Source of the DNA: Prochlorococcus sp. scB243_495L20
GTDB taxonomy: Bacteria > Cyanobacteriota > Cyanobacteriia > PCC-6307 > Cyanobiaceae
Reading direction: 5' to 3'
Assembly: GCA_000634215.1 (NCBI GenBank)
Contig: JFLX01000001.1
Span: 1-64,000, forward strand
DNA: 64,000 nucleotides
Made by a program: the position numbers and the translations under genes. The notes beneath the pieces are model-generated. The model searched no databases and was not told where the DNA came from. It was given only the letters and a program-made list of their open reading frames with translations. Numbering within the stretch: position 1 is the stretch's first letter; each line of letters starts with the position of its first letter. Shown piece after piece: positions 29,247 to 39,259 of the stretch.

Positions 29247-30407
29247 TTAGTAATCTACGCCTCTTTTCAAATCAACTCCCACATTTGCATAATGCTTATG
29301 ACAGACCATTTCAGAGTAAACATCAGCTAGTTCAAAGTATGAAGGTTCATTTTTACACCTCCCAGTAATTACAACTTCTGTATCTGCTGGTTTTTTTAAG
29401 AGCGTTTGATGTATTGATTCCACAGGTAACAACTCTAAATCAACAGTTGGATTCAATTCATCTAGGATTATTGTTTTATATAAGCCAGACAAAATAGCAG
29501 CTTTAGCAATTTCCCATGCTCTTTCAGCCTCAACATAATCAATTGGTTGTTGCTGACCTCTCCATACGATGGCATCTCTGCCTGAACGCAAATGATCAAC
29601 TAAATGAGGGTAACTCTCTCTCAAAGCTTCTATGGCTGCATCTTCTGTATATCCATTTCCACCTTTTAACCACTGTAATATTAAAACTCTATGACTTTTG
29701 TCTTGAGATATTCCTTTACCGATAGCTTGAAGAGCCTTACCGAGTGCACTCGTGGATTTACCCTTTCCTTCACCTGTATAAATCTCAATTCCACCACTAG
29801 AACTACTTTGTCTGGTTAGTTCTGATAAGTCTCCTATCAAACGTGGTCTCATTTCTGAATGGAGTTGAGATATTCTTACTAAAGAGGAGGGGGCTGCCCT
29901 TCCAGTAATAATTATTTCTAATCCATCTGGACGATTTTGAAGAGAATCAATTACTTCATTGATATCAAGCATTCCTAAATCAAGAACTGGATTCAACTCA
30001 TCGAGTACAACTACAGAATAAAGGGAACTAGCAATTGCTCCTTTAGCAATATTCCAACCTCTCTCGGCCTCACCAACATCAAACTTTGTCACTTGGTCAG
30101 CAGTAAAGAATTCAGATCTTCCTGTCCTTACATGGTCAATTAAATGTGGAAAGCCTCTTTGTAAAGCCTCTATAGCTGAATCCTCGTCATATGGCCTTTC
30201 AGGGCCTTTTAAAAATCTTAGAAGTAAAACCCTTGACTGTCTTTTTTCGCATATTCCTAATCCTATTGTCCTGAGAACTACGCCTAATGCAGCCTGACTT
30301 TTTCCCTTACCCTCTCCATCATAAATATGTAATTGACCTTTTAATCTCTCTCGACTGTCACTTGCTGTGACAATTCCAATTCCTTTATTTCTGCTCGTAT
30401 TCGTCAA
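29247..30407 (-). CDS. Tandem-duplicated CobO-like P-loop protein
   Basis: 386 aa made of two homologous halves. Each begins with a Walker A loop (GEGKGKS at 31-37 and 212-218) and repeats GRxxxF/V..., VVLDELNPVLDLG / IILDELNPTVDLE and the ITGR strand. The single-domain relative CobO is the corrinoid adenosyltransferase of cobalamin synthesis. The doubled form is known in cyanobacteria, and both P-loops look intact. The start is TTG at 30407. Role in B12 adenosylation is inferred. It converges on moeB. Confidence 0.75.
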   Translation of the reverse strand: MTNTSRNKGIGIVTASDSRERLKGQLHIYDGEGKGKSQAALGVVLRTIGLGICEKRQSRVLLLRFLKGPERPYDEDSAIEALQRGFPHLIDHVRTGRSEFFTADQVTKFDVGEAERGWNIAKGAIASSLYSVVVLDELNPVLDLGMLDINEVIDSLQNRPDGLEIIITGRAAPSSLVRISQLHSEMRPRLIGDLSELTRQSSSSGGIEIYTGEGKGKSTSALGKALQAIGKGISQDKSHRVLILQWLKGGNGYTEDAAIEALRESYPHLVDHLRSGRDAIVWRGQQQPIDYVEAERAWEIAKAAILSGLYKTIILDELNPTVDLELLPVESIHQTLLKKPADTEVVITGRCKNEPSYFELADVYSEMVCHKHYANVGVDLKRGVDY

Positions 30408-30515
30408 TTGAACAAAATTAGTAAATTTAATCTAAGATATAGATAAGAATATTATTAAATATTTAATAATAAATTCAACCTATTCATAGGTAATTTAAAT
30501 TTTAAAGTAAATAGC

Positions 30516-31340
30516 ATGTTCCATCAACTAGAAATTCTCTCTGATGAACAAAGTAAAAAGCTTTATACAATTAGAAGATACATTAAGAACCTTGATAGTG
30601 TTTGTATTGCTTATTCGGGAGGAGTTGACAGTACATTAGTTACGTCATTAGCATTCGAGCAATTAGGTAGCAAAGCAATTGCAATAACTGGAATTTCTCC
30701 TGCGTTATCCAATACTCTTCGTGAAGAAGCAAGAAGGCAAGCAAAATGGATTGGAGTAAGGCATTTAGAAATTAAAACGTCAGAATTAGAACAATCAAGT
30801 TACAGTAAAAATCCTAAGGATAGGTGCTTTGCATGCAAAAAAGAGCTTCACAAACATACAACCTACCTCTCTAAAAAACTTAACTACGAGTTAGTTTTAG
30901 ATGGAGTCAATCTGGATGATCTTAGAGATTACAGACCAGGTATACAAGCCTCAAAACAAGCAGGAGTTGTCTCTCCCCTTGCAAAATTTAAATTCTCAAA
31001 ACAAGACATTAGGGATATATCAAGAGCATTAGGGTTTCCTTGGTGGGATAAACCTGCTCAACCTTGTTTATCATCAAGATTTCCTTATGGCCATGAAATA
31101 ACTAGTGAAAGACTAAAAATGGTTGAGAAAGCAGAAGAATATCTTAAAGAATGTGGATTATCGGAGGTTAGAGTTAGATGCCAAGGCTCAACTGCAAGGA
31201 TAGAAATTCCCAAAGATGAATTAAAGCATTTTTTTAACGAATATAATTTTAGTGAGTTAGTTCAATATTTTTCTAATTTAGGATTTAATTGCACAAGTTT
31301 AGATCTTGAGGGACTAGTAAGCGGAAAATTAAATAGGTAA
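30516..31340 (+). CDS. larE: LarE-family sulfur transferase (PP-loop)
   Basis: 274 aa. PP-loop SGGVDST (34-40) in an N-terminal ATP pyrophosphatase domain. Cys184 in PAQPCLSSRFPYG matches the sacrificial or catalytic cysteine of LarE. There is also a CxxC (Cys104, Cys107), so three cysteines are available, the arrangement of LarE forms thought to carry a [4Fe-4S] cluster rather than sacrificing a cysteine. LarE helps build the nickel-pincer cofactor. No larB, larC or larA is nearby, so the acceptor is unknown. Converges on speH with a 6-bp gap. Confidence 0.8.
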   Translation: MFHQLEILSDEQSKKLYTIRRYIKNLDSVCIAYSGGVDSTLVTSLAFEQLGSKAIAITGISPALSNTLREEARRQAKWIGVRHLEIKTSELEQSSYSKNPKDRCFACKKELHKHTTYLSKKLNYELVLDGVNLDDLRDYRPGIQASKQAGVVSPLAKFKFSKQDIRDISRALGFPWWDKPAQPCLSSRFPYGHEITSERLKMVEKAEEYLKECGLSEVRVRCQGSTARIEIPKDELKHFFNEYNFSELVQYFSNLGFNCTSLDLEGLVSGKLNR

Positions 31341-31346
31341 ATATTG

Positions 31347-31781
31347 TCAAACAACCGTTCTGATCTGTTTAGAGACTGCTGAAGGTGGGTTTCGCTCAAT
31401 AACACGCAAAGAATGTTCTTTAGCCATCATAGATTCAATTAAATATTGACTAGCAAGTTCAGGCATCATATTTTGACCACATGTAAAAACATCTACTGCC
31501 GAATAATTAGATTCAGGCCAAGTATGTATTGAAATATGAGATTCTGCAAGTAATGCAATTGCCGTAACCCCCTGAGGCTCAAATTTATTACTAATCAAAT
31601 TCAAAACGGTTGCATTTGCCAATTTAGCAGCTCTATTTAAAATACAGCGCACAAAGGATTCGTCATTTAATTTTTCACGATCGCATCTATAAAGTTCTAA
31701 CAAAAGGTGTTTACTTTGATGACTTAATTTTTGCTCATCACTTAACGAACTTAAAATTTGACTTTTTTTGTAAATTTCCAT
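31347..31781 (-). CDS. speH: S-adenosylmethionine decarboxylase proenzyme
   Basis: 144-aa class 1B enzyme of polyamine synthesis. The precursor self-cleaves before Ser81 in LLAESHISIHTWPE, the serine becoming the pyruvoyl group; His86 and Cys101 (VDVFTCG) are the other expected active-site residues. The N-terminal 20 residues are longer than in typical short forms. Confidence 0.92.
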   Translation of the reverse strand: MEIYKKSQILSSLSDEQKLSHQSKHLLLELYRCDREKLNDESFVRCILNRAAKLANATVLNLISNKFEPQGVTAIALLAESHISIHTWPESNYSAVDVFTCGQNMMPELASQYLIESMMAKEHSLRVIERNPPSAVSKQIRTVV

Positions 31782-31833
31782 TTAAGAACTATATATGAAA
31801 TTAAGATTAGCTAAAAATCATGCCTTTTTTAAA

Positions 31834-32925
31834 TTATAAGTAAATCATTTGTGACGAGCCTAAGAAAGACTGATTAAATTGATCTAAATGTGTCGCACTT
31901 ATAAAACATTGACTATCTTTACCAACAGAATTTAATAACAAATTTTGCCTAGTTAAATCTAATTCCGCCAAAACATCATCCAATATAAGTATTGGAGGAA
32001 CACTTAATGTTTTATTTAATAAATCGAGTTCAGCCATCTTTAAAGCCAAGATAAAAGTCCTTTGCTGTCCTGAAGAACCATATTTTCTAACTGAAACATT
32101 ATTGATTAGAAACTCAACATCATCACGATGAGGTCCAAAACTACATTTACCAGTCAATGCTTCTAGTGAACGCTGATTTAAGAGTTGTTCTGATATTTTT
32201 TTACTAATTACTTCTTCTTCTTCTTCTTCTGGACTTATATTTTGTATCCCCGAAAGATAATTTATGTCTATTTGCTCTTGAGATTTACTTAAATGATTAT
32301 GCCAATATTCAACATATGGTTTGATTTTTAATAAAGCTCTTCTTCTACGCCTAAAAATTCTTGTACTTATTATTGACATTTGTATATCAAAGCTTTCAAC
32401 AATATCTGTGGATTGGGTTTTTAAGAAACTTTCCGAACGCCAAAAATGACTTCTTTGTTTTAAAAGCCTGTTAAATCTACTTATCAGGTCTAAATATACT
32501 GGTTCAAGCTGAGATACGACTTTATCAATCCATGTTCTTCGATAACTGGGTTCACTTCTAACAATATCAATATCATTAGAACAGAAACAAACACTTCGGA
32601 TATAATTCTTTATTTCACTCTGTTTTTTCAAGATTGATTCATTGACATAAATTCTTTTAGGGCCTTTTCGGAATAAATTTAACTTTAAATCGTCTTTAAA
32701 ATTTATCTGACCTATAACTACGGCCATATCACTGTCGTTCTCTATTAAATCTTTATCGCTTAGTGCTCTATTAGATTTTAATTGACTTAAAAATTCAACC
32801 GATTCAAGTAAATTTGACTTACCAATACCATTACAACCAAGAACAATTGCTCTTTGCTCTTTTAGATCAATTTCAAAACTTTTATGGTTCCGAAAATTTT
32901 TAATTTTTAATTTATTTAAAAAAAT
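31834..32925 (-). CDS. recF: DNA replication and repair protein RecF (non-ATG or frameshifted start)
   Basis: SMC-like ATPase loading RecA at gaps through RecOR. Walker A GCNGIGKSN lies near residue 32, the signature SSGQQRTFILALK and Walker B PPILILDDVLAELD are in the C-terminal part. The first in-frame ATG (32727) would remove Walker A. Reading upstream, the frame stays open and the family N-terminus LNKLKIKNFRNHKSF is present. The codon at the Met position is ATT (32925). An ATG at 32938 is in another frame and would join by deleting one base of an A8 run. About 363 aa, normal length. A six-Glu run sits in the middle. Confidence 0.88.
   Translation of the reverse strand: MFLNKLKIKNFRNHKSFEIDLKEQRAIVLGCNGIGKSNLLESVEFLSQLKSNRALSDKDLIENDSDMAVVIGQINFKDDLKLNLFRKGPKRIYVNESILKKQSEIKNYIRSVCFCSNDIDIVRSEPSYRRTWIDKVVSQLEPVYLDLISRFNRLLKQRSHFWRSESFLKTQSTDIVESFDIQMSIISTRIFRRRRRALLKIKPYVEYWHNHLSKSQEQIDINYLSGIQNISPEEEEEEVISKKISEQLLNQRSLEALTGKCSFGPHRDDVEFLINNVSVRKYGSSGQQRTFILALKMAELDLLNKTLSVPPILILDDVLAELDLTRQNLLLNSVGKDSQCFISATHLDQFNQSFLGSSQMIYL
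32211..32230. repeat. (CTT)6 microsatellite inside recF
   Basis: CTT repeated six times plus CT, encoding the poly-Glu stretch SPEEEEEEV in the RecF coiled/lid region. In frame, so length changes would add or remove Glu without breaking the gene. Confidence 0.8.
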
Positions 32926-33002
32926 TTTTTTTGTGCATTCATTAACTAAATTAGCTAAGTTAAAAATATTTAGATTTTCTTTAAAGAAATTGAAAAATTA
33001 AA

Positions 33003-33076
33003 GGGCATGTAGCTCAGTTGGATAGAGCATCAGATTCCGGTTCTGAGAGTCGGGGGTTCGAATCCCTCCATGCTCG
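33003..33076 (+). tRNA. tRNA-Arg(CCG)
   Basis: 74 nt. The acceptor GGGCATG pairs with CATGCTC (one G-T), with discriminator G. The D-arm is AGCTCAGTTGGATAGAGC, the anticodon loop ATTCCGGTT gives CCG, and the T-arm is GGGGGTTCGAATCCCTC. It sits between recF and the GNAT-like gene. Confidence 0.96.
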
Positions 33077-33087
33077 TTAAATGATTT

Positions 33088-33534
33088 TTAAAGTTTATAT
33101 CCCATTACTCTGATTCCATTTGGATCTAGTATGAATCCATTTTCTTTTAAACTTATAAAAGAAGATGGTGGAGCCTGTACAGAAATACTGCATCCAGGCA
33201 TTTCTCTATTGATTTTCTCAAGAGTTAATTGAAGCAATATTGAATAATAGAGTTGCTGATTATTCCCTGGCGATGCACTTAAATTCCACAAATTAGCATT
33301 CAATCCCCTGTCGGACGTAACCCTTACAAAGCCATATAATTTATTTTTTAATTCACCCTGTATTGTGAAAAAGAAATTACTTTTCTGAATAGCTTCAGAA
33401 AGAGGCTTTATGGAAAATGTCTCACAACCACAATTCGCTAAAAGTTTATTAACTTCTTTAGCTAATGGTATTTGAGAAGAGTTAACAAAATAACCTTCTG
33501 GAAGAACCAGTTTTTTTTTAGAAAAATATTGCAA
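33088..33534 (-). CDS. Conserved hypothetical, possibly GNAT-fold protein
   Basis: 148 aa. A beta-rich central part (FFFTIQGELKNKLYGFVRVT) and a final ENGFILDPNGIRVMGYKL resemble the ends of N-acetyltransferase domains, but the acetyl-CoA loop (Q/RxxGxG/A) is not clear. The start is TTG at 33534, because the preceding codon is a stop. It lies 3 bp after ppc and is probably cotranscribed with it. The function is not known. Confidence 0.6.
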   Translation of the reverse strand: MQYFSKKKLVLPEGYFVNSSQIPLAKEVNKLLANCGCETFSIKPLSEAIQKSNFFFTIQGELKNKLYGFVRVTSDRGLNANLWNLSASPGNNQQLYYSILLQLTLEKINREMPGCSISVQAPPSSFISLKENGFILDPNGIRVMGYKL

Positions 33535-33537
33535 TTA

Positions 33538-36507
33538 TCAACCTGTATTTCTCATGCCAGCTGCTATCCCATTAATAGTTAAAAGTGCTCCCCTCAATAG
33601 TTCACTTCTGCTATAAGCTCTTCTAGATTCATCTTTATCGATAATGAATTCGCTTATTGGAGGTTGTCTCGTCTGGTCTCTTAATCTTCTTAGAAGTGAA
33701 ACCTGTAAAAACCCTAATGGAATAATTGTCTTATTTCTCAAGCTTACTGATGATTTCAAGTCTCTATCAGATTCTAGTAGCTTGTTTTTGCCAGTAATTT
33801 CAAGTATTAAAGATTTTGTAAGATTATATTCTTTAGAAATTACTTCAAAAATATCATCAAAAGAATCTTTATTTTCTTTACTGCCAAGAGTATCAACATA
33901 ATATCTAGCAACTTCGAGATCTACCTTCGACAATGTCATTTCCACCTTAGATATAAGCATCCTAAAAAATGGCCATCTTTGATGCAGAACTCTTAAAAGT
34001 TCAATTTGTTGTGGATCTGAATTTAATTCAGATGACAATGCAGTGCCTACTCCAAACCAACTTGGCAAAAGAAATCTACTTTGTGTCCAACCAAATACCC
34101 ATGGAATAGCTCTTAAACTTGACAAATCTTTTGCACCTTTTTTTCTTCTAGCAGGCCTACTAGATATCTGTAATTTACTTATTTCTTCTATTGGAGTGAC
34201 CTCTTGAAAGAAATTTAACAAATCAGGATTCTCATGGACTAATTTTCTGTAATGTGACCTTGATGTTTCTGCCAGCCTAGACATTAATTGATTCCATTCT
34301 GGAGTAGCGTCAAGTCTATTATTTACCAAACTATTTTGAATTACCGCTGTAGTTACAGTCTCAAGATTGTACAAAGCCAGTTCGGGAAGACTATATTTAG
34401 AAGCTAAAACTTCACCTTGTTCTGTTATTTTTATTCGTCCTTTTAAAGTGCCGCTTGGTTGAGCCAATATTGCCTGATAGGCTGGTCCTCCTCCTCTTCC
34501 TACAGAACCACCTCTTCCATGAAAAAGTCTCAGCAATATGTTATTTCTACTTGAGAGATTTTGAAGAGCTATTTGGGCTCTATGAATTTCCCAATTACTA
34601 GAAACAAATCCTGAATCTTTATTACTATCAGAATATCCAAGCATTAATTCTTGCAGAGGTTTAAAAGATTCTCCTACTTTTGGCAATAATGATCTATAGA
34701 AATCTAATTTGAACAACTTTTCCATTACTTCTGGTGCTCTTTTAAGATCTTCCACAGTTTCAAAAAGAGGAACAACTAATAATTTTGACTTTTGTGAATT
34801 TTGATCAAGAAGTCCCATTTCTTTTGCCAGTAAGAGAACTTCAAGCAAATCAGATGCACTATGACTCATTGAAATTACATAAGAATGACAAATGCGACTT
34901 CCAAATTCTTGTTGTAGTCTCTTAACCATTTTAAAAACTGAAAAGGTTTCTTCTGTAGTTTTTGTCCAGTTAACGTCAGATGGAATTAAGGGCCTTTTTG
35001 TATTTAATTCGTCTATAAGCCATTTAATTTTCTCTTCCTCAGACATTTGTTCATATTGAACAGATAAATCAAGATAATTTGAAAGCTCTTGTATAGCGTC
35101 ACTATGCCTTGTACTCTCTTGACGAATATCTAAACTTGCTAAAGAAAATCCAAAAATATGAACCTGAGTAAGTAAGGTGTTTACAGACTCACAAGTTAAA
35201 TCTGTACTAATTAGGCTATTTTTAATTAGTTCTAGATCATAAGTAAATTCATTTACTGACTTGTAATGTAAGTTTTCAACTTTATCTAGATTTTTGTTAT
35301 CAATTTCTCCCTCCAAGTCAAATTTCCAGCCACTATCAGCTAATAAATTATTTCTTTCTTGTGTTAGCCTTAATTTCTCTAAAATATAACTTAATTTTAA
35401 TCTGTAGGGTTCTGATCTATACCTTGTAGCTCTTGCTTCATATATTTCAGGGAATTTAACCCTGTCAGTTTCGAGTGACTCTAATAAGGAAGAACTTACT
35501 TGACTCCATTGCATTGACACACTTAATTGATCTCTAAGATTAGACGTCGCAATAATATATCTTTCCAACATTAACTGCCTTTGGTAGCAAGCAGTTCTCC
35601 ATGTTATCTCCGGAGTTACTGATGGATTACCATCCCTATCAGAACCTACCCAAGAACCAAAGTTACAAAAAGATTCTGAGGGCAACTGAACATCTGGATA
35701 ATTTTCGGTAAGTGCTTCAGCTATCCTGCCCCTCAATTGAGGCATCGCATTAAATAAAACTTGCTGAAAATAATGCAAGGCATAATCAACTTCATCTAAA
35801 ACTGAAGGTTTAAATTGATGCAATTCATCTGTTCTCCACCAAAGTCTTACTTCCTCTTTTAGTTGGGTTTTTAGAGAAATTTTTTCTTCTTTTGTTAGAA
35901 ATTGCTCAATCTGTATTTTTTTTAACAAATTTGCTACTCTTGTTTGCTTATGTCTAATCGTATGTCTTACTATCTCCGTCGGATGTGCAGTAAAAACTAA
36001 ACGAATATCCATTTCCTGTAATAACTCCTCTAATTTTCCTGGTGGTACATTTAATTTTCTCAACCTGTAAAATAATTCTCTAAAAGTTACTGGAGCATTT
36101 TGCCTAGCCAATGCTGGGGCAAAAGGATCAAGATTGTCGGGCGATTTTTGAACATCCTTATTAGTAAAGCTTTGAATATATCTATCCTCCTCAACTCTTT
36201 GTTCCAAAATATTCACGAGTTGAAAATATAATGAAAAAGCCCTTGCTGCAGCTATGGATTCTGCTAAATCCATAGAATTTACAATATCAACTATTTCATT
36301 TTTAAAAGTTTTTGAACTATCACCATCAATTTGTTTTGAATAACTTAATTCTTTAAGCTGTATCAATCTCTCTGCTTGATCATCTGGGCATTCTTCTCTA
36401 AGCACAGATTCCCAGAGATCTTCAATTAAAAGACGATTTTTATCAAGTGGGTCATTGTTACTTATCAGATCCATGTTATTATTTTTTATCTGTCGAAAAG
36501 ATTCCAT
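33538..36507 (-). CDS. ppc: Phosphoenolpyruvate carboxylase
   Basis: 989 aa. Carboxylates PEP to oxaloacetate, replenishing C4 acids for the incomplete TCA cycle. The catalytic histidine is in [13 protein letters not shown], the arginine/glycine loop is [14 protein letters not shown], and the C-terminus ends [10 protein letters not shown] as in the family. The start at 36507 gives the usual cyanobacterial length; an alternative Met lies 11 residues in. Confidence 0.97.
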   Translation of the reverse strand: MESFRQIKNNNMDLISNNDPLDKNRLLIEDLWESVLREECPDDQAERLIQLKELSYSKQIDGDSSKTFKNEIVDIVNSMDLAESIAAARAFSLYFQLVNILEQRVEEDRYIQSFTNKDVQKSPDNLDPFAPALARQNAPVTFRELFYRLRKLNVPPGKLEELLQEMDIRLVFTAHPTEIVRHTIRHKQTRVANLLKKIQIEQFLTKEEKISLKTQLKEEVRLWWRTDELHQFKPSVLDEVDYALHYFQQVLFNAMPQLRGRIAEALTENYPDVQLPSESFCNFGSWVGSDRDGNPSVTPEITWRTACYQRQLMLERYIIATSNLRDQLSVSMQWSQVSSSLLESLETDRVKFPEIYEARATRYRSEPYRLKLSYILEKLRLTQERNNLLADSGWKFDLEGEIDNKNLDKVENLHYKSVNEFTYDLELIKNSLISTDLTCESVNTLLTQVHIFGFSLASLDIRQESTRHSDAIQELSNYLDLSVQYEQMSEEEKIKWLIDELNTKRPLIPSDVNWTKTTEETFSVFKMVKRLQQEFGSRICHSYVISMSHSASDLLEVLLLAKEMGLLDQNSQKSKLLVVPLFETVEDLKRAPEVMEKLFKLDFYRSLLPKVGESFKPLQELMLGYSDSNKDSGFVSSNWEIHRAQIALQNLSSRNNILLRLFHGRGGSVGRGGGPAYQAILAQPSGTLKGRIKITEQGEVLASKYSLPELALYNLETVTTAVIQNSLVNNRLDATPEWNQLMSRLAETSRSHYRKLVHENPDLLNFFQEVTPIEEISKLQISSRPARRKKGAKDLSSLRAIPWVFGWTQSRFLLPSWFGVGTALSSELNSDPQQIELLRVLHQRWPFFRMLISKVEMTLSKVDLEVARYYVDTLGSKENKDSFDDIFEVISKEYNLTKSLILEITGKNKLLESDRDLKSSVSLRNKTIIPLGFLQVSLLRRLRDQTRQPPISEFIIDKDESRRAYSRSELLRGALLTINGIAAGMRNTG

Positions 36508-36569
36508 ATAATCATTATGTCACAAGTGAAAATGTTCAGATCAAATGTTTATTTAAATAATCAAACATT

Positions 36570-37679
36570 CTAGGCCTCAGATCTAATCATATCTTCGATA
36601 GAAATTTTCATTATCTGCTCAATAGAAAGACCTTTTTCGTATTGATTTATCCATTTCATAGATTGATTGCCTTCTTCAAGCACTTTATAGATAGGATCTA
36701 GAAGGTGTTTCATACCAAAGTTTTCTGCTGTAGATGATAAATCTGATAATAAGTTTTGAATCCATTCTCTACAAATAACTCTTTTGCCATCTTGCCAGTG
36801 AATCAACTCTGAATCCAGACTATCTTTAGCAGCGTTAGTTTCATTTTGATCACATATTTCTGATAATTTATCAATAGAAAAAAAACTGGCATTCAAAGGA
36901 TCTAAGGTTTTTATATTTTCAAAAAGATGTAAAATCCTTAGTTCTATCATGGCCGTTATCCCTAACAGCAAGTTAATATCATAAACAAAATCACAAATTC
37001 TTAATTCCAAACGATCAAGGATTAGAGGTCTTTGGGGTCCATTTGGTCGGATTGAAGACCAAAAATGCCTAATATTTTGCATATTTTTATTAGCTATATT
37101 GTCCTCGATCCAATCGATATAGGAATTATGATTTACAAAAAATGGTACCTTTCTTGGTGTTTTAGGAAACTGTATCCATCTCTGAGAGTGATTCCCCGTA
37201 ATTCTATTATTTAAAAAAGGTGAACTAGCACTTATAGATAGATATAAAGCAGCTTCTGATCTTGTTAGTCTGATAGCCGCAAAAAGCTTATCTAAGTCAT
37301 TTATTCCTAGGTTTATATGAACGCTGGAAGTTGCAATGGAGGTTCCATAATTATCTTGTATAAATTGATGATAAGCATTGTCAATGTCAGATCTTTGAAA
37401 TTGAATATCGTGTTTAAAACAAAGAGTGGATGAAGGAATGATAGTTAACTCTTTTTTATTTAACCATTGTCTTAACTTTTTTCTAGGAACTAGTAATTTC
37501 TCATATAAAAAATTGTAGTTTTTTTCGGGTGTTGTTATGTATTCAACGTTTCTGTTATCTGGCTCTTTTACAAAATCAGGAAATTTTTTCTCAATTTCAT
37601 CCGAAACACCAATATGAGAATTCAAAGAACCTGTGAAAAGTTCCACCTCAAAACCCTTATAAAGATTATTTTGACTCAT
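36570..37679 (-). CDS. gshA: Glutamate-cysteine ligase (cyanobacterial type)
   Basis: 369 aa. First step of glutathione synthesis. It matches the cyanobacterial GshA group through KGFEVELFTG at the start, ATSSVHINLGINDLD, and RPNGPQRPLILDRLELRICD, part of the ATP-grasp-like glutamine synthetase fold. It directly follows trpE (no gap) on the same strand and precedes ppc. Confidence 0.88.
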   Translation of the reverse strand: MSQNNLYKGFEVELFTGSLNSHIGVSDEIEKKFPDFVKEPDNRNVEYITTPEKNYNFLYEKLLVPRKKLRQWLNKKELTIIPSSTLCFKHDIQFQRSDIDNAYHQFIQDNYGTSIATSSVHINLGINDLDKLFAAIRLTRSEAALYLSISASSPFLNNRITGNHSQRWIQFPKTPRKVPFFVNHNSYIDWIEDNIANKNMQNIRHFWSSIRPNGPQRPLILDRLELRICDFVYDINLLLGITAMIELRILHLFENIKTLDPLNASFFSIDKLSEICDQNETNAAKDSLDSELIHWQDGKRVICREWIQNLLSDLSSTAENFGMKHLLDPIYKVLEEGNQSMKWINQYEKGLSIEQIMKISIEDMIRSEA

Positions 37680-39200
37680 TTATTTATCCAAACAAGCTAA
37701 TGCTTTTAGTATCCCCTTTGCTTTATTTATTGTCTCTTTATATTCATTTTCAGGAAAAGAATCAGCAACTATTCCAGCTCCTGCTTGCACTGAAACATCA
37801 TATTTACCATCTCTTGAGGGTTTAACTATCATAGTTCTTATCGTAATTGCTGTATTTAATGCACCATTAATATCGATGGATCCGTAAACACCAGCATAAG
37901 GTCCTCTAGCATCTTTTTCAAAGTGCTTAATTAATTGCATAGCTCTTATTTTAGGCGCACCAGTCACTGTCCCAGCTGGAAAAGATGCTTTTAGCAAATC
38001 CCATACATCAGCGTTGTTTTTTAAGATTCCTTCAACTTCACTAACTATATGCATAACATGTGAATATTTCTCAATAACCATTAAATCCTTGACATTCACA
38101 GTACCAATTTCACAAACTCTTCCAAGATCATTTCTCCCAAGATCAATGAGCATTACATGCTCAGCTATCTCTTTTGGATCTTTTAATAAATCCTTTTCTA
38201 ATTCCAAGTCTTGTTGATTATCAATACCCCTAGGTCTTGTGCCAGCTATTGGTCTTAAGCTTGCAACAATCTGATTATTTTTATTTTTTTCGGCTTTAAC
38301 CATTACTTCAGGACTTGAACCAATTAAGTACCATGAGCCAAAATCAAAAAATGACATGTATGGAGATGGATTAACCATCCTCAAACTTCTATATAAATTA
38401 AAGGGATCATTATTGACTTGAGTTTGAAATCTTTGACTAATTACAATTTGGAAGATATCCCCCTTTTTGATATATTCTTTTGCAGAGAGAACTGCATCCT
38501 CAAAATCTTTTTTCTTCCAATTACTTTCTAGATCTAAATTCAGATTCTCATTTTCATTCCAATTTAAAAACTCATTTTCTTTTAGAGGAACTCTCATTAA
38601 ATTTCTAGTTTTCTGAATTTTAGAAATTGAGTTTAGATACAATTCATCCATAGAAGATTCTTTTGAAGAAGTTGTATCTACATAAACCACAGCAGTAATA
38701 CATCTTTTTATTTGATCAAAAACGACAAGTTGATCAAAAAACATCCATGAACCATATGGGATATTGTTGTCTGATATTGCATTTATTGGAACGCTTGGTT
38801 CTATTCGATTTATTAATTCATAACCCCAAGAGCCATATAACTGTCCAATGGATGGTAAGTCATCAAGCGTGGTTGACTTATATTCCTGTGTCCAACTTCT
38901 TAAGATGTCAAAAGGATCACCTTTATGTGTTTCAGTTTTGCCATTATTCCAAGTTTTAATTATTTCTTCTCCATAACAAACGGCTTCCCAAAGAGGTTTA
39001 GTAGCAACAATACTCCACCTACCCAAACTTTCCCCACCTTCAACAGATTCAAGAAAAACACCATGGGAATCTTTTGAGGATAATTTCAACCAAGTCGACA
39101 ATGGAGTCTCTAAATCTGCTGGCCAAGTTTGGATGATAGGTATAAAATTTTTACCTTCTTTGAAAGCCTTTAATAAATTATCTTTCTGTGAGCTGATCAT
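37680..39200 (-). CDS. trpE: Anthranilate synthase component I
   Basis: 506 aa. Converts chorismate to anthranilate. The N-terminal VFLESVEGGESLGRWS resembles the LLES tryptophan feedback site. The chorismate-binding domain carries SPEVMVK, RPIAGTRPRG, LGRNDLGRV and GTVTGAPKIRAM. TrpE rather than PabB is inferred from the feedback motif. A TATAAT hexamer lies 20 bases before the ATG. Confidence 0.92.
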   Translation of the reverse strand: MISSQKDNLLKAFKEGKNFIPIIQTWPADLETPLSTWLKLSSKDSHGVFLESVEGGESLGRWSIVATKPLWEAVCYGEEIIKTWNNGKTETHKGDPFDILRSWTQEYKSTTLDDLPSIGQLYGSWGYELINRIEPSVPINAISDNNIPYGSWMFFDQLVVFDQIKRCITAVVYVDTTSSKESSMDELYLNSISKIQKTRNLMRVPLKENEFLNWNENENLNLDLESNWKKKDFEDAVLSAKEYIKKGDIFQIVISQRFQTQVNNDPFNLYRSLRMVNPSPYMSFFDFGSWYLIGSSPEVMVKAEKNKNNQIVASLRPIAGTRPRGIDNQQDLELEKDLLKDPKEIAEHVMLIDLGRNDLGRVCEIGTVNVKDLMVIEKYSHVMHIVSEVEGILKNNADVWDLLKASFPAGTVTGAPKIRAMQLIKHFEKDARGPYAGVYGSIDINGALNTAITIRTMIVKPSRDGKYDVSVQAGAGIVADSFPENEYKETINKAKGILKALACLDK

Positions 39201-39219
39201 ATTAGTAATGTCAACCCAA

Positions 39220-39225
39220 ATTATA
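39220..39225 (-). promoter_or_regulatory. -10 element candidate for trpE
   Basis: TATAAT on the minus strand, 20 bases before the trpE ATG, in the 59-bp gap after psaD. No clear -35. It would give a leader of about a dozen bases. Confidence 0.4.
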
Positions 39226-39259
39226 ATTATTTTCTTCTTTTATATCAACTTTAAGGAAG

